From Affinirhizobium lemnae (GTDB taxonomy: Bacteria; Pseudomonadota; Alphaproteobacteria; Rhizobiales; Rhizobiaceae): a stretch of 64,000 nt of DNA. Below, one piece after another: positions 1 through 8,665 of this stretch. How positions within the stretch are numbered: the first letter of the stretch is position 1; every line of letters starts with the position of its first letter. Both the position numbers and the translations under genes were made by a program. Where the stretch lies: assembly GCF_022968395.1 (NCBI RefSeq), contig NZ_JALJQZ010000022.1:1-64000 (forward strand). Direction: 5' to 3'. The notes beneath the pieces were generated by a model. The model did not search any database and had not been told where the DNA came from. It saw only the letters and a program-made list of their open reading frames with translations.

Positions 1-387
1 AGTGAAAGAGGTCGCACCATCATTGCTGGCCTCCGATCCAGCAATGATCTTGAATCACAAAAACCAAATCAATGGAACCCCGCCGCGATTCCGAGTAGCG
101 CTGACAGACTCTATGGTGTGCTGCGTTCCTGTCATCGGGGTTTCAAGATCGGGCCCCTTTTTGCTGAGACGGATGAGGGAGCATTCGAACTCCTCAGCGC
201 TCTCAGCCAACTTAGCGGAAGAGAGACCATCCATATCGATATCCCGGAGGCTCAGGAATTCTTCGGGCAAAGTCTTGAGCGCCTTGGCTTCACCCAAGGC
301 TTTACCACGGCAAGAATGTATAGAGGCGTTCCTCCCCGCCTGGAAGAACGCCTCGCTTTCGGTGTCACCACACTGGAATTGGGCTGA
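1..387 (+). CDS. GNAT-family N-acetyltransferase, C-terminal part
   Basis: Reading frame 1 is open from the first base to the TGA at 385-387, so the gene starts left of the window and only about 128 C-terminal residues are visible. The segment RSCHRGFKIGPLFAE followed by a loop and a terminal GF..ARMYRG motif matches the C-terminal acetyltransferase domain found behind a GNAT fold (PF18014-like). The substrate cannot be deduced. Its stop codon abuts the stop of the convergent universal stress gene with no spacer, so no terminator lies between them. The first visible residues fit this family less well than the last 90. Confidence 0.75.
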   Translation, partial: SERGRTIIAGLRSSNDLESQKPNQWNPAAIPSSADRLYGVLRSCHRGFKIGPLFAETDEGAFELLSALSQLSGRETIHIDIPEAQEFFGQSLERLGFTQGFTTARMYRGVPPRLEERLAFGVTTLELG

Positions 388-1218
388 TCAACGAGCGATC
401 AGCACCGGAACCTCGCATTCCTCCAGCATGGACTGCGTTACACCACCGAAAACACGCTCACGCAGCCTTGAATGGCCGTAGGCCCCCATAACGATCAGAT
501 CGGCACCGACCTCAAGCGCGTGACTATTGAGAACGTCCTGCACGCGGCGCCCGCCGCTCGGCAGTTGATCCACCACCACATTCACGCCGTGGCGCGCAAG
601 ATAAGCCGCCATGTCAGCGCCCGGCTCCCCTCCATTGGCGAGATAGGTCGCATCCGGATCCACAACAACGAGATGAACCGCCTCCGCATGTCGCAAGAGG
701 TCCATGGCTTCACGCGCCGCACGGCCCGCTTCCGGCCTCGAGTTCCAGGCAAGCAGCACTTTGCGGACCTTGGCGGCAGGCTTGTCCTTCGCCGACGTCA
801 AGAGCAGCGGACGCTGCGCCCCGAAGACTGCACCATCCACGACAGCAGAGAGAAGGGCCGAATTTTCACGCGTCTTTTCACCAAGCAGCACGAGGTCAGC
901 GTAAAGGGCATGCCGATAGATAACATCCGCCGCAAAAGGTCGCTCGGTATAGAAATGCTCGATATCGTAAGGGATATTGGCAATATCGAGGGAGTTCTTG
1001 GCTTTATCGGCAGTGGACTGCAGCGCTTTCATGTCCTCGACACGCTGATCGAGCCATACAGTGCCGACCGGGTAGTCGCTGAGCGTCGGTGTGATGGCGA
1101 TGTCCATCACGAGAACCGTAAGATGGGCATCCATTTGCAGCGCCAGTTCAATCGCCTTGGCGATATCGGTCTCCTGGTCACGATTTCCGATAACAGACAG
1201 AATTGTCTTAAACGACAT
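388..1218 (-). CDS. Universal stress protein, tandem UspA-type
   Basis: 276 residues, about twice a single Usp domain, so two UspA folds in tandem. The N-terminal half begins MSFKTILSVIGN; the second half begins near KVRKVLLAWNSRPEAGRAAREA. The C-terminal copy keeps the ATP-binding loop G-2x-G-9x-G-S/T as GAYGHSRLRERVFGGVTQ (about residues 245-262), while the first copy lacks it. Such proteins are cytoplasmic and help cells survive stress or oxygen limitation. The ATG at 1218 is chosen because an AGGGAG Shine-Dalgarno stands just before it; the frame runs further upstream but without a good site. A perfect FNR-type box lies 95 bases upstream. Confidence 0.9.
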   Translation of the reverse strand: MSFKTILSVIGNRDQETDIAKAIELALQMDAHLTVLVMDIAITPTLSDYPVGTVWLDQRVEDMKALQSTADKAKNSLDIANIPYDIEHFYTERPFAADVIYRHALYADLVLLGEKTRENSALLSAVVDGAVFGAQRPLLLTSAKDKPAAKVRKVLLAWNSRPEAGRAAREAMDLLRHAEAVHLVVVDPDATYLANGGEPGADMAAYLARHGVNVVVDQLPSGGRRVQDVLNSHALEVGADLIVMGAYGHSRLRERVFGGVTQSMLEECEVPVLIAR

Positions 1219-1312
1219 GGCATACTCCCTTGCTGCCCCGGCATGCGAGGGTCTGCGCCCACGACATGTCCCTGCTGATGGATGGATTGTACTGCCTCCG
1301 GATATCGATGAA

Positions 1313-1326
1313 TTGATCTTCATCAA
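1313..1326. promoter_or_regulatory. FNR/FixK-type box (TTGAT-N4-ATCAA)
   Basis: TTGATCTTCATCAA is a perfect copy of the CRP/FNR-family anaerobic box. It lies upstream of the minus-strand universal stress gene, whose start codon is at 1218, at a distance suited to activation. Oxygen-responsive control of usp genes by FNR/FixK proteins is established in related bacteria; its use here is inferred. Confidence 0.7.
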
Positions 1327-1573
1327 GTGAGGCTTACGAACAGTCCAAATGGAAAATGTCATAGCTGGCGGGAACCATTTGGCCACTCTTGCGTCTTTGG
1401 GTTCACGCTCCCGTCACGGGCGGGCCATATTTTTACTTGCCAGAAGAAATTTAGGGACTACTTATGTGACGCTACGTAACGGTCTGTGACCGGCGCCGCA
1501 TCCTTTAGGACTGACACAAGGGCTATTGTGCCCGATTTGCCGAAGACATCTCGGCACTACCGAAGGAGTATAT

Positions 1574-1801
1574 ATGACGATCTCGCACAGTAATTTCGAT
1601 AATAACCGTGCAATTTCCGTTGCAGAAACAATCGCCACCGCGCGCAAAACAGCAGGTTATAGCCTCGAGGATCTGGCGATTACCACCGGATTGACAGTGA
1701 CCGAGCTTACCGCTCTCGAAGATGGAAAAGATGCAAATCCGGCCCGATTGAAACGCGTGGCCGCTGCCCTGCAGCTGCACGGTCTGGGCGCGCCCCGCTA
1801 A
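1574..1801 (+). CDS. Small XRE-family helix-turn-helix protein
   Basis: 75 residues, almost entirely one HTH_3 domain: VAETIATARKTAGYSLEDLAITTGLTVTELTALEDG contains the two helices of the motif (about residues 15-52). It probably binds DNA as a dimer and regulates transcription; the target is unknown. The ATG at 1574 is preceded by GAAGGAG with a short spacer, which favours it over the earlier in-frame ATG at 1526. No partner gene, such as a toxin, is adjacent, so it is not obviously an antitoxin. A 187-base gap separates it from the universal stress gene. Confidence 0.8.
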   Translation: MTISHSNFDNNRAISVAETIATARKTAGYSLEDLAITTGLTVTELTALEDGKDANPARLKRVAAALQLHGLGAPR

Positions 1802-2223
1802 AGGGCTTCCGCCCCAAGAAACAAGATACACGAGCGGGCATCAGCCCGCTCATTCGTTTCGGGCAAAGGTCCGTGAGCAATAGTGATTAACAAATATAGT
1901 TGATTTCACGTTAACCAGACACTAAGATCGAAACATAGAATACAACGCATGTGCAGTGTAAGTGCATTATTGGTTTTACGTCTGGACCGCATTCAATCCG
2001 ACAGAGTTATGAAGGTCAGCCAGTAATCAACTGAAATGCTCTATCGGGATGAATTTACTAGTAGCCTAGAAGATTTTGCCTTTTCCATTGGGAGTGCTGC
2101 AAGCGGTAGCAAATGTCAAAATCAGACTGGCAGGGCGTAAAAATCGCAATTGAATTCAATATCCGCTTTGAAAATTTCTTTGTTCTCTTTCGCTCCAAGT
2201 TGAGCTTTCGGGGGTAGACCTCC
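1802..2223. other. AT-richer intergenic stretch without a recognised gene
   Basis: About 420 bases between the XRE gene and the orphan ORF. A short inverted repeat (agcgggc..agcccgct, near 1834-1850) just after the XRE stop may be its terminator. TTAA-CCAGACA-CTAA at 1911-1925 is a one-mismatch CtrA-like site. I see no homology-bearing reading frame; composition is more AT-rich than the flanking genes. Confidence 0.4.
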
Positions 2224-3372
2224 ATGAACCTTGATGGCTCCTCGTCCTGTCATCCTCACGGACAACAGACGGCTGATCCTTTGCCGTCAGATGCAAGCGT
2301 AGAAACTCGCGCCGATCGGGAGCATATCGGCATGGTTCAGCTACATCAGGCAAGTCTACCGAACGCGCGCCGCTTGCAACTCGGGGCAGGTTCGGATCGC
2401 GAAGCGAAAGCCGGATCGCAAGGGCGACATCAGGCGCGGCCGGAGGGGTACGGTCGAGAGCCGACTTCCCCAGCCGTTGGAACGATAGCCGCGAAAATGG
2501 CAGATGGAACCATAGACGATACTGCGCCACAGCCCGCTGACGTTTTGCGTACCGATGACGCAGGGCCCAACAACCCGCGCGTGCCAGATATCGTAACCAA
2601 CCGTATGTCCGCAGGCCCAATGATCAAAGCCGGAAACGGCGCGCAGTTGGGCGCACAGAGCCAGCCGTCGGCACTACAGGACAGGGCACCGGCAAGCGCA
2701 CGGCATGAGAAATCGGTTCCGCAAGGTCACTTCAGAGCCACCTTTATAGCCAATGGCCCGTTCATCAATCGGCAGGCGCCAGCGCCGCCGCATGCTCTCG
2801 CGGTTTATGGAAAACCTGTGTCAACAGTCGACAGACCCTCGTCAGGCAAGCCAGGAGCAGAGGAGCCCGTATCCTGCTCCAACGACTGGGCGGTCAAATC
2901 GGTGTCCCGACCTGCCGATCAGCTCTCACGCGACCATACCCTGCGGGCTGATACCCAACGCTTCTCGACCTCATTTTCCGACGCAGTGAACCCAAGGGAA
3001 CCAGTTGACCCAGAGAGACCGGCGACAGACAGAAACGTGCAACTCCGGAAACCTGCCGATCCTGGCCGAAATGGGCAAGTTGATCTTGCAGCCTCTACCA
3101 CATCCTCACCCGTTGGACATCCGTTCAGGACGACCCTTCCCGGCTATCTGCTAACAGCCCTGGAGGGCTTTGCCTTTATCAGGCGCAGCAGGAGAGACAG
3201 GGTGAAGAGCGAAGAGCTTGATGTCTCTTCGGGAGAAGGCAGACCGCTCAATGCAGACATTTATCCGGTACGAGCGGTCACTTATCGCCGCCGATGCAAA
3301 AGGCCGGATGGATGTGTCATGAAGGCTGGCGACACATCATTCTGTGATCGCTGTATCACCACTGACTTTTGA
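2224..3372 (+). CDS. Orphan ORF of 382 codons, doubtful coding value
   Basis: I do not recognise this sequence. The translation is rich in Ser, Pro, Arg, Asp and Gln, has no hydrophobic core, signal peptide or repeat, and would be largely disordered; only the last 40 residues carry a cysteine cluster (RRRCKR, GCV, SFCDRCI). Third codon positions are clearly less GC-biased than in neighbouring genes (13 of the first 30 codons end in G or C). The only upstream ribosome-site candidate is GGGG, 9 bases before the ATG. An opposing ORF (2156-2620, minus) overlaps it and is equally uninformative. It could be a recently acquired gene, a decayed region or simply a long non-coding open frame. Confidence 0.25.
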   Translation: MNLDGSSSCHPHGQQTADPLPSDASVETRADREHIGMVQLHQASLPNARRLQLGAGSDREAKAGSQGRHQARPEGYGREPTSPAVGTIAAKMADGTIDDTAPQPADVLRTDDAGPNNPRVPDIVTNRMSAGPMIKAGNGAQLGAQSQPSALQDRAPASARHEKSVPQGHFRATFIANGPFINRQAPAPPHALAVYGKPVSTVDRPSSGKPGAEEPVSCSNDWAVKSVSRPADQLSRDHTLRADTQRFSTSFSDAVNPREPVDPERPATDRNVQLRKPADPGRNGQVDLAASTTSSPVGHPFRTTLPGYLLTALEGFAFIRRSRRDRVKSEELDVSSGEGRPLNADIYPVRAVTYRRRCKRPDGCVMKAGDTSFCDRCITTDF

Positions 3373-3395
3373 AACACCATGATTTTCTGTGAAAA

Positions 3396-3472
3396 TGGTA
3401 GCGGGGGGCGGACTTGAACCGCCGACCTTGGGGTTATGAATCCCACGCTCTAACCACCTGAGCTACCCCGCC
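3396..3472 (-). tRNA. tRNA-Met (anticodon CAT, elongator)
   Basis: The minus strand folds into a complete cloverleaf: acceptor GGCGGGG pairs with CCCCGCT (one G-U), D-arm TAGCTCAGGTGGTTAGAGC, anticodon loop TTCATAA with CAT at 3438-3436, T-arm GGCGGTTCAAGTCCGCC, discriminator A and an encoded CCA. CAT occurs in initiator Met, elongator Met and lysidine-modified Ile2 tRNAs. The first pair G-U, with no C-A mismatch, argues against initiator, and the arm sequences look like elongator Met. Ile2 is the main alternative. Confidence 0.93.
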
Positions 3473-3617
3473 ACACTCGCGGAACCTGCTGGCATCTGGT
3501 TTCATGCCTACCGCGATGTCGGGCTTATAAAGGGATGCTCCGGGCAAAGTCAAGCGCGCTTATGACAAAATCGCAGAGGCTTTTCAGAGCGCTCCGGCAT
3601 ATCTGTGAAGCGCGCGA

Positions 3618-4814
3618 TCAGGCCGCCGCGGATGCCGAGAGAAGCGCCTTGAGAGAGGCTTCTGCATCGGCCGCCCGTTCCGACCGCTCGATGAAACCGC
3701 CACCCCAGACCCGCGCATCGGGCCCTTCTGCCGAATACAGTACGCAGGCCTGACCGGGTGCGACGCCTGCCTCGCCGACCAGAAGATCCACGTAGATACC
3801 ACGCTCGTCCACATGAAGCGTCGCCGGTGTCGGCGGGCGCGTGGAGCGAACCTTGGCGAAGCACTGGAAACCGTCTCGGGCATCCTCGGCCAGCCCGGCA
3901 TCGCCGATCCAGTTCATGTCGCGCAGATAGACCCTGTGCGTATCGAGCGCCTCGCGCGGACCAACGATGACACGACGGCCTCGGGCATCGAGATAGACCA
4001 CGTAGAGGGGCTCGCCCGTTGCAACACCGAGACCCTTCCGCTGACCAATCGTATAGTGCAGAATGCCGTCATGACGGCCCAGCACGCGTCCGTCCATATG
4101 CACGATGTCGCCAGCAAGCGCCGCATTCGGCTTCACCTTGTTGATGATGTCGGCATACTTGCCCTGCGGCACGAAACAGATGTCCTGACTATCGGCTTTC
4201 TTGGCAACAACCAGTCCCATCTCTTCGGCAAGGGCGCGCACTTCGGCCTTGGACATGCCGCCCAGCGGGAAGCGAAGATAGTCGATCTGCTCCTGCGTGG
4301 TCGCAAACAGGAACCAGCTCTGGTCGCGGTCGCTATCGACAGGGCGATACAGCGCGCGGCGGCCGGGATTGTCTGCCGTTGGATTGGGGCGCGAACGGAT
4401 ATAGTGCCCCGTTGCCAACGCATCGGCACCCAGTTCCTGCGCAGTCGACAGAAGATCGGCAAACTTGACGGTCTGGTTGCAGGCCACGCACGGAATCGGC
4501 GTTTCGCCCATGGCATAGGCTTCGGCGAACGGGTTTATCACGGTTTCACGGAAGCGCTTCTCGTAATCCAGCACATAATGGGGAATGCCCAGCGTTTCGG
4601 AAACCCGGCGGGCATCGTCGATATCCTGGCCCGCACAGCAGGAGCCTGCACGGTGAACCGCCGCACCGTGGTCATAAAGCTGCAGCGTGATGCCCAGCAC
4701 ATCATAGCCCTGACGTTTGAGGAGACCGGCAACGACGGAAGAATCCACACCGCCGGACATGGCGACAACAACGCGCGTATCCTCCGGCCTCTTGTTAAAA
4801 TCCAGCGTATTCAC
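3618..4814 (-). CDS. mnmA: tRNA-specific 2-thiouridylase MnmA
   Basis: 398 residues, typical for the family. MnmA activates U34 of tRNA Lys/Glu/Gln with ATP and inserts sulfur to make 2-thiouridine in the cytoplasm. The PP-loop SGGVDS is at residues 20-25, the two redox cysteines are Cys112 (ACNQTVKF) and Cys213 (SQDICFV), and the C-terminal beta-barrel includes IGQRKGLG. The start is GTG at 4814, with GAGAG upstream. A tRNA gene follows 145 bases downstream on the same strand. Nothing is truncated. Confidence 0.97.
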   Translation of the reverse strand: MNTLDFNKRPEDTRVVVAMSGGVDSSVVAGLLKRQGYDVLGITLQLYDHGAAVHRAGSCCAGQDIDDARRVSETLGIPHYVLDYEKRFRETVINPFAEAYAMGETPIPCVACNQTVKFADLLSTAQELGADALATGHYIRSRPNPTADNPGRRALYRPVDSDRDQSWFLFATTQEQIDYLRFPLGGMSKAEVRALAEEMGLVVAKKADSQDICFVPQGKYADIINKVKPNAALAGDIVHMDGRVLGRHDGILHYTIGQRKGLGVATGEPLYVVYLDARGRRVIVGPREALDTHRVYLRDMNWIGDAGLAEDARDGFQCFAKVRSTRPPTPATLHVDERGIYVDLLVGEAGVAPGQACVLYSAEGPDARVWGGGFIERSERAADAEASLKALLSASAAA

Positions 4815-5091
4815 AGTAACTCTCTCGGTCTGGGTTGTGGCGTCTGCGCCTCATCACGGCCGCATCTCTTCCGGCAGCGGGATCGGCCACTGCCTCATTC
4901 ACTCCGCTGATATAGAAAGGATGCCCCCGAAACGCAAGCTTGCGGACAGTCTGTGCAATCGCTGGAGTCAGGACTGCATGACGCGCGTTACAGCAATAAA
5001 AAGATCGATTGCCTGAGAAATCCATGAGCGGCCTCCATATGCAACTGAAAACGCCAAAAGCGGTTTCGTGTGATGAAGAGGAGGACCACTT

Positions 5092-5508
5092 ATGAGGTTG
5101 CATGATCTTCAGCGCTTTCTCGATGCTCAACAACCGATTTACGCCGATGCTCTCGAAGAGCTGCGCGCCGGTCGCAAGCGAAGTCACTGGATGTGGTTCA
5201 TTTTCCCGCAAATCGAAGGCCTTGGTCGTTCGGAAACAGCACGGTTTTACGCATTGGCCAACATCGACGCAGCAAAGGCCTATCTCGGCCATCCGACGCT
5301 CGGTCAACGCCTGCTGGACTGCACCAACACCATGCTGACCCACAAGCGACGCACGGCGCATGACATTCTCGGCTCGCCGGACGATCTGAAGTTTCGCTCA
5401 AGCATGACGCTCTTCATGGCTACAAGTGAAAAGGGCTCGCCTTTCGAGCGAGCCCTTCAACAATTCTATGGGGGTGAACCGGATCAGGCGACACTCAGCC
5501 GCCTGTGA
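5092..5508 (+). CDS. DUF1810 family protein
   Basis: 138 residues matching DUF1810 (COG5579): the opening LHDLQRFLDAQQPIYADALEEL, the core HWMWFIFPQI and GLGRSETARFYAL, and the region DDLKFRSSMTLF are the family signature. The molecular function of this family is not established. AGAGGAGG stands a few bases before the ATG. The gene converges on the Tim44-domain gene with a 2-base gap, and its last 80 bases contain a strong hairpin that probably ends the opposing transcript. Confidence 0.85.
   Translation: MRLHDLQRFLDAQQPIYADALEELRAGRKRSHWMWFIFPQIEGLGRSETARFYALANIDAAKAYLGHPTLGQRLLDCTNTMLTHKRRTAHDILGSPDDLKFRSSMTLFMATSEKGSPFERALQQFYGGEPDQATLSRL
5431..5457 (-). terminator. Terminator hairpin inside the DUF1810 coding region
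   Basis: A perfect 10-bp stem (AAGGGCTCGC / GCGAGCCCTT) with a 7-base loop. Read on the minus strand it is followed by TTTT, and it lies 54 bases beyond the stop of the Tim44-domain gene, so it fits a Rho-independent terminator for that gene placed inside its convergent neighbour. Confidence 0.6.
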
Positions 5509-5510
5509 GA

Positions 5511-6536
5511 TCAATCGGTGCCCTGGATCGCCGAAAGCTTCCAGGCTTCAGCCGGCTTACGGACGAATGTCCAGATTTCCGTGCTTTCGACCGGAGCGAT
5601 TGGGTCGCCGGAAACGACCTTACCCGTATTGCGGTTCACCATCACATCGATGCTCTGGTAACGCAGGGCAACCGTGGCATATTCCTGTCCGTTTTCGCGC
5701 CAGGATTCCGACAGATCGCCTTGTAGCAACTGCACGTCCTTGACGTCGTTGCGAAGACCTTGCGTCGCGTTCTCGCCCAGTTCCTCGGCCAGATAGGACA
5801 TGGCTTCCGGCGTCGCGATTGCGCGCAGCTTTGCATAATCTTCAGCGCCATAGGCACCCTGGACGTCCTTCAACAACTGTTCGAACTGATCGAGATCCGC
5901 ATTGTTGATACCGATTTCGTCCGTTGCCTGCGAAGCGACCTTCGGGCGTGTCACCGCTGCAGCAGCGACACCACCGGCAGCACCAGCCGTCATCGAACCC
6001 ATTTGCGGGATCTTGAAGCCCGCGCCTTGCGCATTCGGAGCCTGATAGGCGCTACGAGCCGCACCCTGCGGCGCAGGCTGCTGACGACGCGCGAACATGC
6101 GCATGATCAGGAAGATGATGCCGCCAATCAACAGACCCTGGAACAGCAAGCCGAGGAAGCCGGCAAGACCGCCAAAACCATTGCCCATCATCATGCCAAA
6201 CAGGCCGCCTAGCAACAGGCCGCCCATGATGCCACCGCCGATGCCACCAAAGAGGCCGCGACGCGCTTGCTGGCCAGCAGCTTGCTGACCGGCGGCAGCT
6301 CCGGGATTGGCAGCATTGGTCTGCGTGTTCGGTGTCATGGAACGCTGCATCGGCGCAGCAGCACCGGGAGCCGTATTTGTCGTAGCGGGTGCATCATAGG
6401 TACGCGTGCCGCGGCTGCCAAAGCCGCTGGAACCGGCCCGACGGGCTTCCGCGAAATCAACGGCGGCCAGAGTCACAACCATGCCAATTGCCAACACGGA
6501 AGCGGCGTGCTTGAAGCGCCGAAGTTTTGCAAACAT
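5511..6536 (-). CDS. Tim44-like domain protein, membrane-anchored
   Basis: 341 residues. Residues 1-30 form a signal peptide or anchor (RRFKHAASVLAIGMVVTLAAVDFAEA). A low-complexity Ala/Thr/Gln region follows, then a Gly-rich hydrophobic stretch with two probable membrane segments (GGLLLGGLFGMMMG and GLLIGGIIFLIMRMF, about 100-155). The C-terminal 130 residues, from NADLDQFEQLLKDVQGAYGAED, match the Tim44/MRP-L45 fold. In bacteria this domain is linked to membrane-protein handling, but its role here is unknown. The ATG at 6536 has GAGGAGAG upstream; an earlier in-frame ATG has no such site. Confidence 0.85.
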   Translation of the reverse strand: MFAKLRRFKHAASVLAIGMVVTLAAVDFAEARRAGSSGFGSRGTRTYDAPATTNTAPGAAAPMQRSMTPNTQTNAANPGAAAGQQAAGQQARRGLFGGIGGGIMGGLLLGGLFGMMMGNGFGGLAGFLGLLFQGLLIGGIIFLIMRMFARRQQPAPQGAARSAYQAPNAQGAGFKIPQMGSMTAGAAGGVAAAAVTRPKVASQATDEIGINNADLDQFEQLLKDVQGAYGAEDYAKLRAIATPEAMSYLAEELGENATQGLRNDVKDVQLLQGDLSESWRENGQEYATVALRYQSIDVMVNRNTGKVVSGDPIAPVESTEIWTFVRKPAEAWKLSAIQGTD

Positions 6537-6654
6537 TTCTCTCTCCTCAAAAACCCGTCCCACGGGCATTGCGATCTATATAGAGAGCATCGCGAAAAGT
6601 TTTTAGAGGCCGCAAGACGATCTGACGCGGTTTTGATGAATGAAACCTATAACG

Positions 6655-6690
6655 TGAAAAACCCGGCGGAAAATTCCGGCCGGGTTCTTC
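6655..6690 (-). terminator. Terminator, probably of serC-serA
   Basis: AACCCGGC at 6660-6667 pairs with GCCGGGTT at 6679-6686 around a nested GGAA/TTCC. On the minus strand a T run follows (GGGTTTTTCAC). It is the first terminator reached by transcripts leaving serA, but lies about 300 bases past its stop because the MITE-like element sits in between. Confidence 0.6.
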
Positions 6691-6707
6691 TTGTCCTGGG
6701 AGGGAAC

Positions 6708-6982
6708 TAGAGCGGGGTTCGACCTGATTGAATCATTCTGCGACAATGGATTTTCGTCAGGATCAAGGATTTTGCCGAAGGGCATATCTAGATATACGTC
6801 CGAGGCGAAAACCGAAGATAGTGGCGAAAATACATGTCGCCTGAACAGGTTGGCCGAAACCGGCCATCCACTTTGTCGAATGGCTTGGGCGTAGCTTAAG
6901 GCTACGCCACGCGCCCTTCTCCTCGTGGAACGAACCGGTTTGGGCCAACAGAATTGATCCAATCAGATCGAACCCCGCTCTA
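6708..6982. mobile_element. MITE-like element, 275 bp with 28-bp terminal inverted repeats
   Basis: Positions 6708-6735 and 6955-6982 are inverted copies matching at 26 of 28 bases (core TAGAGCGGGGTTCGA). Both ends start with TA, as expected for an IS630/mariner-type TA duplication. The interior has no credible gene but holds smaller palindromes, for example GCGTAGC-TTAAG-GCTACGC near 6889-6907. The right end lies 3 bases behind the serA stop codon. No transposase is encoded, so it would depend on an element elsewhere. Confidence 0.65.
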
Positions 6983-6985
6983 CTT

Positions 6986-8581
6986 TCAGTCGACGTTGAA
7001 GGTCAGCGGCTTGGCCTGCTTGATCGCCGGATTTGCGGTCAGCTTGTCCAGAACGTCCTGCTTGACGGCACCGTCGACATAGAGAAGCGCGATAGCGTCT
7101 CCACCTTCCTTCTCACGGCCCAACTGGAAGTTCGCGATGTTGACGCCGGCATTGCCGAGTGTCGTGCCCACGAAACCGATCATGCCGGGAACGTCGGTGT
7201 TGGAGATGTAGATCATGTCCGCACCCACATCGGCATCCATGTTGATGCCCTTGATCTGGATGAAGCGCGGCTTGCCATCCGAGAACACGGTGCCCGCGAC
7301 GGAACGCGTCTGCTTGTCCGTGGTGATCGTCAGCTTGATGTAACCGTCATAGACGCCGGTCTTGTCGCGCTTAACCTCGGAAAGGACGATGCCCTTTTCC
7401 TTGATCATGATCGGCGCCGAAACCATGTTCACATCCGCCACCTGATTGCGGATGAGGCCCGCGAGCAGTGCCGACGTCAGCGCACGGGTGTTCATCGATG
7501 CCGTCTGGCCATCGTAAAGTATCTCGATCGCCTTGATCGGGCTCTCGGTCACCTGACCGGCAAACGAGCCGAGAACATCTGCAAGACGAATGAACGGCTT
7601 CAGGATCGGTGCTTCTTCAGCGGTAATCGAAGGCATGTTGATGGCGTTGGAAACGGCACCCTTCACGAGGTAATCCGACATCTGCTCGGCCACCTGCAAA
7701 GCGACGTTTTCTTGAGCTTCCGTGGTGGAAGCGCCGAGATGCGGCGTGCAAACAACGTTTGGCAGGCCGAACAGCGGGCTCTCCGTTGCAGGCTCCACTT
7801 CGAAGACGTCAAAGCCAGCACCAGCCACATGGCCGGATTTGATGGCATCGGCAAGGGCTGCTTCATCCACCAGACCGCCACGGGCGCAGTTGATGATGCG
7901 GACACCCGGCTTTGTCTTGGCCAGCGCTTCGCGAGAAAGGATACCGCGTGTCTTGTCGGTCATCGGTACGTGCAGCGTGATGAAGTCGGCTTGCGCCAGC
8001 AGTTCATCCAGCTCGACCTTGGTGACACCCATTTCCTGGGCGCGCTCGGCAGACAGGAAGGGGTCATAGGCCAGAACGCGCATCTTCAGACCAAGCGCAC
8101 GCGAGCAGACGATGGAGCCGATATTGCCGGCGCCGATGACGCCCAGCGTCTTGCCGGTGATTTCAACACCCATGAACTTCGACTTTTCCCACTTGCCAGC
8201 CTGTGTGGAGGCATCGGCGGCGGGGATCTGGCGGGCAACGGCGAACATAAGCGCGATGGCATGCTCAGCCGTCGTGATGGAGTTGCCGAACGGCGTATTC
8301 ATCACGATGATACCGCGCTTGGACGCAGCAGGAATGTCAACGTTATCGACGCCGATACCGGCGCGGCCAATAACCTTGAGGTTGGTGGCGGCAGCAATCA
8401 GCTTTTCCGTAGCCTTGGTTGCGGAACGAATGGCCAGACCATCGTAATTGCCGATGATTTCAGCCAGCTTGTCCTTGTCCTTGCCAAGCTTCGGCTGGAA
8501 ATCCACTTCAACGCCGCGATCGCGGAAAATCTGGACGGCGGTTTCCGAAAGTTCGTCGGATACGAGAACGCGAGGTGCCAT
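6986..8581 (-). CDS. serA: D-3-phosphoglycerate dehydrogenase SerA
   Basis: 531 residues, the long form of the enzyme. It oxidises 3-phosphoglycerate to 3-phosphohydroxypyruvate with NAD, the first step of serine synthesis in the cytosol. The NAD-binding GAGNIG motif is at residues 150-155, the catalytic Arg/Glu/His of the 2-hydroxyacid dehydrogenase family lie in NCARGG, downstream acidic segments and CTPHLGAST, and an intervening domain plus a C-terminal ACT domain (from IYISNTDVPGMIGFVG) follow. ACT domains commonly bind serine for feedback. AGGAGG precedes the ATG. It lies 84 bases behind serC on the same strand, evidently one operon under the serC leader. Confidence 0.97.
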   Translation of the reverse strand: MAPRVLVSDELSETAVQIFRDRGVEVDFQPKLGKDKDKLAEIIGNYDGLAIRSATKATEKLIAAATNLKVIGRAGIGVDNVDIPAASKRGIIVMNTPFGNSITTAEHAIALMFAVARQIPAADASTQAGKWEKSKFMGVEITGKTLGVIGAGNIGSIVCSRALGLKMRVLAYDPFLSAERAQEMGVTKVELDELLAQADFITLHVPMTDKTRGILSREALAKTKPGVRIINCARGGLVDEAALADAIKSGHVAGAGFDVFEVEPATESPLFGLPNVVCTPHLGASTTEAQENVALQVAEQMSDYLVKGAVSNAINMPSITAEEAPILKPFIRLADVLGSFAGQVTESPIKAIEILYDGQTASMNTRALTSALLAGLIRNQVADVNMVSAPIMIKEKGIVLSEVKRDKTGVYDGYIKLTITTDKQTRSVAGTVFSDGKPRFIQIKGINMDADVGADMIYISNTDVPGMIGFVGTTLGNAGVNIANFQLGREKEGGDAIALLYVDGAVKQDVLDKLTANPAIKQAKPLTFNVD

Positions 8582-8665
8582 GACGAGGCCTCCTGATAGA
8601 GTTCGTTTGTAACGATCAACAATGGGGAATGGGGTCCCGCTTCAGGGGCAGGACCGAATGCAAAA

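Noticed and set aside
472..1278. 268-codon plus-strand open frame opposite the universal stress gene
   Set aside because: Antisense to a two-domain Usp protein with intact motifs.
1574..1801. Antitoxin of a toxin-antitoxin pair
   Set aside because: The XRE protein has no adjacent small partner gene on either side.
1911..1925. CtrA box behind the XRE gene
   Set aside because: TTAA-N7-CTAA has one mismatch and no well-supported gene follows; not counted in the CtrA set.
3396..3472. tRNA-Ile2 (lysidine) instead of tRNA-Met
   Set aside because: The anticodon CAT alone cannot decide, and a tilS gene is present in the window, but the acceptor and anticodon-arm sequences look like elongator Met.
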